Shown here piece by piece: positions 1-4,659 of a stretch of DNA of 5,709 bases; within the stretch, counting starts at the first letter, position 1; each line of letters begins with the position of its first letter. The stretch spans positions 1-5,709 of the forward strand of contig JAUZQA010000289.1 of the NCBI GenBank assembly GCA_030705665.1. Reading direction: 5' to 3'. Below the pieces are notes generated by a model, which had not been told where the DNA came from, searched no databases, and was given only the letters and a program-made list of their open reading frames with translations. A program made the position numbers and the translations under genes. The DNA comes from Bacillota bacterium (GTDB taxonomy: Bacteria > Bacillota > Bacilli > Bacillales_B > DSM-18226).

Positions 1-909
1 ATCATCTTGTTTGTTGGAAAGGTAGCCTAGTTCAATCAGTGTAGATGGTTGTTTATTGTTTCGTAAAACGTCCAAATCATCGAATTTTGTTCCATCATTG
101 TTTAATCCCGTTGTTTTAACAACCTCATTTAAAATATCAGCGGCTAAAGCGGAATCTTTTGAATGCTGATAATAAAAGTCAGTCAACCCTTTTATAGAGG
201 GGTCATTATAACAATTGTAATGAAAACTGATGAAAGCATCCGCATGGTTTTTATTGGAGAGTTCTGCCCGTTGTCCTAAGGGAATATAAGTATCGTTTGT
301 CCGAGTCATAATCACATTGGCTCCTGCATTTTTCAGCTTCTGTTCAACAACTTGAGCTGTAGCTAGGGTTAATGTTTTTTCATAGGTTCCAACCATGCTT
401 GTTGTCCCATCATCATTCCCTCCATGACCTGGATCCAGTACAATGGTTTTTCCTTTAAGAGACTCTAAATTATTTTGAATAGACTCTTTTGATGTTGTGG
501 TCCCACTAACAGGTTGTGTGTTATTGTTGTTTGCTGTTTCCTTAGAGATGTAAGTTGTGTTAACCCACCCACCCATCTCACCATTAGAGGCTTCAACTTT
601 TGCCCATCCTGCCCGTTCCTCGTTGATGGTTATTTTTGTACCAGCATTTAACTTTCCTACAATAGTGCTAGATAAACTGGGTTCTTCCCGAACATTTAAA
701 CTATTGACTCCTACTGTTGCTTTTATTTTGTTAGTTACAGTCACTGGTTTGGGGGAGTTTTCCTGAGTGTCCATCTTAGCTTGTTTTTTATCAACAATCA
801 TTCCCCATCCATTTTGGCTGTGTGATAGTTTCAATTGATATTCTTGAGAAAGAACGGTAAGGAAGAATAAGACAAAAACCAAAATCACAAATATTCTTAC
901 GTATCTCAT
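1..909 (-). CDS. N-acetylmuramoyl-L-alanine amidase, SH3b + Amidase_3 (3' end off window)
   Basis: The frame is open from the ATG at 909 to the left edge, giving 303 residues with no stop, so the C-terminus is missing. Residues 4-20 are a hydrophobic segment after a short basic start, acting as signal peptide or membrane anchor; no clear cleavage site is visible. Residues about 61-123 form a bacterial SH3 domain (SLNVREEP, GWAKVE, GWVNTTYI), which usually binds the cell wall. An Asn/Thr/Ser-rich linker (about 124-150) leads to Amidase_3 from about 153. The zinc ligands of this family are visible: H162 in VLDPGHGG, E177 in YEKTL and H230 in SFHYN, plus the catalytic E293 in LIELGYLSN. The enzyme should therefore cleave the MurNAc to L-Ala bond of peptidoglycan outside the cell. 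An Amidase_3 domain normally needs roughly 25-30 more residues. The best Shine-Dalgarno (TGGAGGG, 924-930) is 14 bases from the ATG, which is long, but no other standard in-frame start lies nearer. It resembles the Bacillus LytC/CwlC/YrvJ class, but the exact gene cannot be named. Confidence 0.95.
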   Translation of the reverse strand, partial: MRYVRIFVILVFVLFFLTVLSQEYQLKLSHSQNGWGMIVDKKQAKMDTQENSPKPVTVTNKIKATVGVNSLNVREEPSLSSTIVGKLNAGTKITINEERAGWAKVEASNGEMGGWVNTTYISKETANNNNTQPVSGTTTSKESIQNNLESLKGKTIVLDPGHGGNDDGTTSMVGTYEKTLTLATAQVVEQKLKNAGANVIMTRTNDTYIPLGQRAELSNKNHADAFISFHYNCYNDPSIKGLTDFYYQHSKDSALAADILNEVVKTTGLNNDGTKFDDLDVLRNNKQPSTLIELGYLSNKQDD

Positions 910-972
910 TTGAATGCAATGTACCCTCCATATTCATTAACTATAAAACTAATATGGACAAGTATTTATCAG

Positions 973-1000
973 AATATAATCACTAATTTAAAGCTAACAA
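973..1000 (-). promoter_or_regulatory. possible sigma-A promoter of the amidase gene
   Basis: Read on the minus strand, TTGTTA (995-1000) and TATATT (973-978) are separated by 16 bases. They lie about 65-90 bases upstream of the amidase ATG and downstream of the transporter terminator. The region is very AT-rich, so chance matches are likely, and a sporulation sigma factor promoter is not excluded. Confidence 0.35.
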
Positions 1001-1016
1001 ATAAACTTAAACCAAT

Positions 1017-1040
1017 AAAAAGGGACCGCCGAAGCGATCC
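1017..1040 (-). terminator. intrinsic terminator of the MFS gene
   Basis: On the minus strand GGATCGC-TTCG-GCGGTCC forms a 7-bp stem (one G-T wobble) closed by a cUUCGg tetraloop, an exceptionally stable RNA loop. It is followed directly by five T residues (positions 1021 down to 1017). It begins about 43 bases after the transporter stop codon at 1083-1085 and separates that gene from the amidase, which must then have its own promoter. Confidence 0.85.
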
Positions 1041-1082
1041 TGGAAAAATAAAGAGTCTTTGTGCCAATTCAGGGGATGTTTA

Positions 1083-2300
1083 TTATGACAGCATGTGGTC
1101 ATCAATGACTGGGCGGTGAATAAAAGGTTCCTTGTGAAGAACACCAAATATAATCAAATCAAAGAAAATCATAACGGCTGTAATGATGAAAGTGGCGGTA
1201 AATCCGAACTTGGTCGAAACAAACCCTAAAATGATGGATCCAATTGCGACACCTATATCCATTGCAGCGTACATCGTAGCATTGGCTGCTCCTTTCCTAT
1301 CCCGGGGTGCCGATTCCATACCAATGATATTTACAATGGCAAAGCTTGCACCGTAGCCGATCCCATAAAGAATGGCTGCAGCAATGATCAGTGGCAGGGC
1401 GTTGGCAAAGGCCAGTATCAAAAAAGCAATCATCTGCAGAATCAATCCTGGAATAAAAACGGTACGAGTTCCAAATTTATCGACGAGTTTACCTGTGAAA
1501 AAAGAAATGATAACTGTCGCAGCTGCATAAAACGTAAAGAATAAGCCTATATGATCAACCCCACGGGATTGTCCGTAGAGGGGGATGAAGGTAAAAATGA
1601 CAGACACACCGAAGGCTAAAAATATCTGATAAATGGACGGTTTAAACGCAGTTTTTTCGAACAATGTTTTGATGTTAAAATTCACCCGTGGTTTAGCGGC
1701 AGACTTCTGCTTCTTTTTTTCATAATTAATGGACACGGATAGGGCAAGGCCTAAGAGAACGATCCCGAAAGCCACTTCAAATGTTAACGAGTAATTCAAT
1801 TTGTTAATGAGGTAAAGAGCGGCAATTGGTCCAACGGCTGTGGTTAGGTTCATAGCAACTCCATTCATACTAATCCCTTCCGCTAGTCTGGAAGGAAGGG
1901 TGACGTCCGCTACGACAGTTGGTGCAGCGGTTGTGATGGCACTGACAGACAGTCCATGAAATACTGCCAAAATAAGAAGCATGGGTATGGAGGCAGCAAA
2001 TCCATAAAAAAGGGCGGCAATGCCTAAGGAAATAATTCCGATTACTAGGACAAGTTTTCTGGTTTTTGTGTCCATGACATGCCCCAATAAGGGCCGAACA
2101 ACGAGGGCAGTCAGGCTGATCACAGACATAAATACTCCAGCCGTGGAAGCAGTCCCGCCGATTTCATGGGCATATAAAGGAACGGTGGTTGTTGCAATAT
2201 AATCGGCCAGAAATAAGATGAAGGCAATTAGATTTATCATAATATATTGTTTATTAAATAACCTTTGAGTCTCTAAAATTCCATTACTCCGCATGTTCAT
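1083..2300 (-). CDS. MFS transporter, drug-efflux-like (DHA1 type), 12 TM
   Basis: The product is a 405-residue integral membrane protein, a normal length for 12-helix major facilitator transporters. Hydrophobic segments fill both halves, separated by a basic cytoplasmic loop at about 192-205 (NYEKKKQKSAAKPR). The MFS motif A between helices 2 and 3 is clear at 73-82 (GHVMDTKTRK), and a degenerate copy stands in the second half (GKLVDKFGTR, about 270-279). A GP pair at 157-158 lies in helix 5, where the antiporter motif C of drug-proton exchangers is expected. Proton-driven export of a small hydrophobic or toxic compound is the likely role; the substrate cannot be told. An ATG at 2312 lies in the same frame but has no good ribosome site. 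The GGAG at 2307-2310 stands 6 bases before the ATG at 2300, which I chose. The gene is divergent from a MerR-type regulator and has a MerR-style promoter, which supports inducible efflux as in Bmr/BmrR or Blt/BltR, although in those pairs the genes are arranged differently. Confidence 0.93.
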   Translation of the reverse strand: MNMRSNGILETQRLFNKQYIMINLIAFILFLADYIATTTVPLYAHEIGGTASTAGVFMSVISLTALVVRPLLGHVMDTKTRKLVLVIGIISLGIAALFYGFAASIPMLLILAVFHGLSVSAITTAAPTVVADVTLPSRLAEGISMNGVAMNLTTAVGPIAALYLINKLNYSLTFEVAFGIVLLGLALSVSINYEKKKQKSAAKPRVNFNIKTLFEKTAFKPSIYQIFLAFGVSVIFTFIPLYGQSRGVDHIGLFFTFYAAATVIISFFTGKLVDKFGTRTVFIPGLILQMIAFLILAFANALPLIIAAAILYGIGYGASFAIVNIIGMESAPRDRKGAANATMYAAMDIGVAIGSIILGFVSTKFGFTATFIITAVMIFFDLIIFGVLHKEPFIHRPVIDDHMLS

Positions 2301-2333
2301 TCTTGTCTCCATTCCATTTTATGATTTTCAAAC

Positions 2334-2364
2334 ATTATAAACGTTAAAGTAACTTGAAGCTCAA
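2334..2364 (-). promoter_or_regulatory. MFS promoter with 19-bp spacer (MerR-activated type)
   Basis: On the minus strand -35 TTGAGC (2359-2364) and a perfect -10 TATAAT (2334-2339) are separated by exactly 19 bases (2340-2358). Sigma-A promoters normally have 17. A 19-20 bp spacer is the known hallmark of promoters activated by MerR-family proteins, which distort the DNA to realign the two boxes. Transcription should start near 2327, about 27 bases before the chosen ATG. No better -35 is seen at 16-18 bases. Confidence 0.75.
2343..2353. promoter_or_regulatory. dyad GTTA-N3-TAAC, candidate MerR operator
   Basis: The perfect inverted repeat GTTA-aag-TAAC is centred at 2348, within one base of the middle of the 19-bp spacer of the transporter promoter. 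This is where MerR-family dimers sit on their target promoters. The arms are short (4 bp), so the dyad alone would be weak evidence; its position makes it more convincing. Confidence 0.5.
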
Positions 2365-2365
2365 G
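2353..2365. repeat. palindrome CTTGA-N3-TCAAG over both -35 boxes
   Basis: The perfect inverted repeat CTTGA-agc-TCAAG is centred at 2359. It overlaps TTGAGC, the -35 box of the transporter on the minus strand, and TTGAAG, the proposed -35 box of the regulator gene on the plus strand. It may be a second protein-binding site, or a by-product of two -35 hexamers facing each other. Confidence 0.45.
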
Positions 2366-2382
2366 AGGAAATATTGTATTTT
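2354..2382 (+). promoter_or_regulatory. probable promoter of the MerR-family gene
   Basis: TTGAAG (2354-2359) and TATTTT (2377-2382) are 17 bases apart, placing the start of transcription near 2389, about 24 bases before the ATG at 2413. The -35 is good and the -10 matches four of six consensus bases. It overlaps the -35 region and putative operator of the divergent transporter, so regulator binding would be expected to affect its own expression. Confidence 0.55.
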
Positions 2383-2412
2383 GTTTATATAAAATTTAGC
2401 TGGAGTGATGAA

Positions 2413-3159
2413 ATGGAGAATAAACATAACATCAAAGAAATTTCTGAACTATTTCAAATTCCCAAATCCACATTAAGATATTGGCATGGAGAAGGCCTGG
2501 TTCACTTTGATCGTGACAATTCCAATGACTACCGCAGATTTTCATTAAAGACAATTATGGATATCAGTGATATTGCTTTTTACCGAAGTCTGAATATACC
2601 GATTGAGGAACTAAAACATCTGACCGAAAGGAACATTGATGAATTAGAGGATATGATAAAAGATTCAGGAAGGAAAGTAGAAGAACAACTTCGTGAACTG
2701 CAGGAGATGACTAGGAAAATAGAGACGAGGATGCAAAGGATTAACCAATACAGGCAGTTTCATGAACAGCCGTATTCTTTGGGCAAACCAAATTTTCAAA
2801 AGCTGGTTATCAATAATTTTATGGACCGAAAATATACCCAACAATATATATCTGATCCCTATAGTGCAGCGATCCATATTCCATCTGAGAATAAAAGCAC
2901 CTTTGAATATGGTTTTATTGTTAATAACGAATATCATGGTGGCGAACTATTATGGACAATGATTGAACCTGCATCCAATTTTGTTCATTGTCTGTTTAAG
3001 GTTCCGGCTTATTCGTCCAATACAGAGTGTCTAAATGAGCACAGGCGTTATTTTAATGAGCATGGATATAAGATGGGACAAGCTGTAGGCAGGTATTTAG
3101 TTACGGCGTATGACAAAAGTCTTTATGACTACTATGAAGGCTGGATAGAAATTCAGTAA
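2413..3159 (+). CDS. MerR-family transcriptional regulator
   Basis: The product is a 248-residue cytoplasmic DNA-binding protein. Residues 6-43 form the winged helix-turn-helix of the MerR family (IKEISELFQIPKSTLRYWHGEGL then NDYRRFS); the usual LRYYE is LRYWH. Residues 44-70 complete the DNA-binding domain (IMDISDIAFYRSLNIPIEELKHL), and a charged coiled coil of about 71-115 should form the dimer. The remainder, about 120-248, is a long C-terminal domain ending YYEGWIEIQ. Its length and end recall the GyrI-like ligand-binding domain of BmrR-type multidrug sensors (BmrR is 278 residues), but I see no decisive signature. There is no Cys pattern typical of metal-sensing MerR proteins. The frame is open upstream to 2374, but GGAG at 2402-2405 lies 7 bases before the ATG at 2413, which also begins the conserved domain, so I chose it. 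Divergence from the MFS pump and the pump's 19-bp promoter spacer suggest that it activates the pump on binding a substrate. Confidence 0.93.
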   Translation: MENKHNIKEISELFQIPKSTLRYWHGEGLVHFDRDNSNDYRRFSLKTIMDISDIAFYRSLNIPIEELKHLTERNIDELEDMIKDSGRKVEEQLRELQEMTRKIETRMQRINQYRQFHEQPYSLGKPNFQKLVINNFMDRKYTQQYISDPYSAAIHIPSENKSTFEYGFIVNNEYHGGELLWTMIEPASNFVHCLFKVPAYSSNTECLNEHRRYFNEHGYKMGQAVGRYLVTAYDKSLYDYYEGWIEIQ

Positions 3160-3179
3160 TTGGGACCTTGAGCAAATGA

Positions 3180-3213
3180 AAGAGCAGACAGCTTGAATTA
3201 AACGTCTGCTCTT
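3180..3213. terminator. shared convergent hairpin terminator, MerR / AraC genes
   Basis: A perfect 10-bp stem (AAGAGCAGAC at 3180-3189 with GTCTGCTCTT at 3204-3213) encloses a 14-base loop. It follows the stop codon of the MerR-type gene by about 20 bases and has CTTTT shortly after it on the plus strand. On the minus strand it is followed by TCATTT, a weak T-run. The stop codon of the AraC gene (3198-3200) lies in the loop and its last codons form one arm. Confidence 0.75.
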
Positions 3214-4406
3214 GTACTTTTCAAATACTCGGTAGCTGTCTTTCCTTTTACATCTTTAAACACCTTACAAAAGTAATTATAGCTGCTAAACCCGACTTGT
3301 ATACCAATGTCGGTAATGGACATCAGTCCCTGTTCCATTAGAAACACTGCCTCGTCAATACGCTTTTTCTGAATATAATCGACCACACTCATGCCCATCT
3401 CCTCTCTAAATTTCTTTGCCACATAAGTCCGATTAAAGCCAATTTCATCTGAAACTACTTGAAGATTGATGGGTTCATTATAGTGAAGATTAATAAACAA
3501 TAATGCATCCTTCACAACTGAACTATGACCTTTTATCGCAAAATTTCTGACGGCATCACAATATTCTTCGGCCATGCTGATTTGTAAGGCGTCCAATTCA
3601 GATAGGGTGACGGCTTGTTCAATTTTTATGGAGAATTTTTCGGAAATGGCATGCAAATACTGCGGCGCCACGCCTCCTTTTAAAGCGGCAATTCGATTCA
3701 AAGTATTGCTGCAAAATGATAGATTTTTCCTTGCGCGGAGTGGATTTCCCGGAACCCTGTATAAAAAATCACCGGTAAATTCGACCAAAGCTTCCAACGC
3801 CTTTGCTTTATCACCTATTTCAACAAAATGTAGATACTTTTTTTCGGCTTTATATCTTAATTTGATATCCATACCGTCTTCATCAAGTTCCTGCGGCTCC
3901 ACCTTTGTGAGTTTTGAAGCCTCACTGCTCTTTGTCGTAATGAGTTGTGGATAAATACGAGGACTAACTAAGATCGTCACGAGAACGTCTCCAAGCACGA
4001 ATCGATCTCCTTCATAGGTGAGCTTCTTGTAATAATTTTCCAACGTTTTAAACCAGTTATTATCAAGGCGATTATCTTTCATTACCTTCCAAATAAAAGC
4101 ATCGGTAACCTGTTCATATATAAATGGTCCGAATATAACCATCCCTTTATACTGTCCATCTTCGTTGATCGCAACGGCAATATAGGAGAGATGGAAAGAA
4201 TCGGTGTGGAAACAAAAACTGTGTTTATTAACCTCCTTTAATGCATTTTGCAGATCAGGATAGCTGTTCTTTCGTGCTTCCGTAATGACCAGCGGTTCGT
4301 TATCCTCTGAAATATGTAAAATAGTTTTCAATTGGTTATCGATGGCTTCTACATCGAATTTAAATATATTTTTTATCAGCCAGCATTTACTTTGCAAATC
4401 CTTCAT
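3198..4406 (-). CDS. AraC-family transcriptional regulator
   Basis: The product is a 402-residue regulator. The C-terminal residues about 296-397 form an AraC/XylS DNA-binding domain with two helix-turn-helix units: NLQVVSDEIGFNRTYVAKKF (315-333) and SITDIGIQVGFSSYNYFCKV (363-382), followed by the typical GKTATEYL. Residues about 185-290 (RYKAEKKYLHFVEIGDKAKALEALVEF, then NPLRARKNL, then APQYLHAISEKFSIKIEQA) match the helical linker region I know from Firmicutes AraC regulators of sugar-use genes. The first 160 or so residues look like a mixed alpha/beta sensor (HLSYIAVAI, GMVIFGPFIYE), possibly GAF- or PAS-like, but I do not recognise the fold with confidence. There are no membrane segments, so it should act in the cytoplasm. 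A stop codon lies two codons before the ATG at 4406, so no earlier start exists; the ribosome site (GGAAAG, 11 bases away) is weak. It is divergent from the GH3 gene, whose expression it probably controls. The specific inducer is unknown. Confidence 0.94.
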   Translation of the reverse strand: MKDLQSKCWLIKNIFKFDVEAIDNQLKTILHISEDNEPLVITEARKNSYPDLQNALKEVNKHSFCFHTDSFHLSYIAVAINEDGQYKGMVIFGPFIYEQVTDAFIWKVMKDNRLDNNWFKTLENYYKKLTYEGDRFVLGDVLVTILVSPRIYPQLITTKSSEASKLTKVEPQELDEDGMDIKLRYKAEKKYLHFVEIGDKAKALEALVEFTGDFLYRVPGNPLRARKNLSFCSNTLNRIAALKGGVAPQYLHAISEKFSIKIEQAVTLSELDALQISMAEEYCDAVRNFAIKGHSSVVKDALLFINLHYNEPINLQVVSDEIGFNRTYVAKKFREEMGMSVVDYIQKKRIDEAVFLMEQGLMSITDIGIQVGFSSYNYFCKVFKDVKGKTATEYLKSTRADV

Positions 4407-4461
4407 TTTTTATCACACTTTCCAGTTCGATTAAAAATAAGCATAAACGATCAATGATAAC

Positions 4462-4497
4462 TTTTCACAGAAAAGAATGATGACGAAACTGTGAAAA
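4462..4497. repeat. inverted repeat TTTTCACAG-N18-CTGTGAAAA, candidate operator
   Basis: Two perfect 9-base arms (4462-4470 and 4489-4497) are separated by 18 bases, about 55 bases upstream of the AraC gene start. The core TGTGAAAA occurs again at 4554-4561 in direct orientation. Repeated half-sites upstream of divergent genes suggest binding by the AraC-type regulator or another regulator. An RNA hairpin in the AraC leader is the alternative reading. Confidence 0.5.
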
Positions 4498-4555
4498 AAT
4501 TTTTATCGGTGGGAAAAAGAAAACAATTTTATACAAAATCCAACGATAGTGGATG

Positions 4556-4569
4556 TGAAAACGCTTTAT
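4556..4569 (+). promoter_or_regulatory. cre-like box (CcpA catabolite control)
   Basis: TGAAAACGCTTTAT fits the Gram-positive cre consensus TGNAARCGNWWWCA at 12 of 14 positions; only the final CA is missing. It lies about 90 bases before the GH3 start codon. A CcpA site here would repress the GH3 gene when a preferred sugar is present, which is usual for glycosidase operons in Bacillus-like hosts. Chance occurrence of a two-mismatch box in AT-rich DNA is possible. Confidence 0.5.
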
Positions 4570-4640
4570 TCAATTTATTATTTGTACAAGCAAAAGATTT
4601 ATATCTCCACAAAAGAAAGATTACAAACAAAGAATTTGAG

Positions 4641-4652
4641 AGGTGAAGGTGA
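4641..4652 (+). promoter_or_regulatory. doubled ribosome binding site of the GH3 gene
   Basis: AGGTGA occurs twice in tandem (4641-4646 and 4647-4652) inside a short GAAGGT repeat. The second copy is 7 bases from the ATG at 4660 and fixes the start; the first is 13 bases away and is probably secondary. Confidence 0.6.
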
Positions 4653-4659
4653 AGGTCTT

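Larger units (their letters stand above)
4407..4659. other. divergent AraC / GH3 regulatory intergenic region
   Basis: This 253-base AT-rich region should hold the promoters of both divergent genes. It contains an inverted repeat (4462-4497), a third copy of the same element at 4554-4561, a cre-like box (4556-4569), a small palindrome TTGTACAA (4582-4589) and the GH3 ribosome site. I could not find a convincing pair of sigma-A boxes for either gene; TATTAT (4576-4581) is a possible -10 for the GH3 gene but lacks a good -35, as is common at activator-dependent promoters. Confidence 0.6.

Noticed and set aside
557..766. Open frame of 69 codons on the plus strand
   Set aside because: It is antisense to the amidase SH3b region, whose frame has recognisable domains, and it has no family resemblance.
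910..1119. Open frame of 69 codons on the plus strand in the amidase/MFS gap
   Set aside because: It runs through the MFS terminator hairpin and into the antisense of the MFS 3' end, and its composition looks random.
2301..2312. Upstream ATG of the MFS gene at 2312
   Set aside because: It lacks a ribosome site, whereas GGAG at 2307-2310 is correctly placed for the ATG at 2300 and overlaps this upstream codon.
2374..2412. Upstream in-frame start of the MerR-type gene at 2374
   Set aside because: The start would lie within the proposed promoter, has no clear ribosome site, and adds 13 residues before the conserved domain.
2665..2937. Open frame of 90 codons on the minus strand
   Set aside because: It is antisense to the MerR-type coding sequence and shows no domain or ribosome site.
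3574..3954. Open frame of 126 codons on the plus strand
   Set aside because: It is antisense to the AraC gene linker region; the AraC protein is clearly the real product.
4461..4506. Reading the TTTTCACAG / CTGTGAAAA repeat as an intrinsic terminator
   Set aside because: The stem is AU-rich with an 18-base loop, and it lies between divergent genes where no transcript needs to end; an operator fits better.
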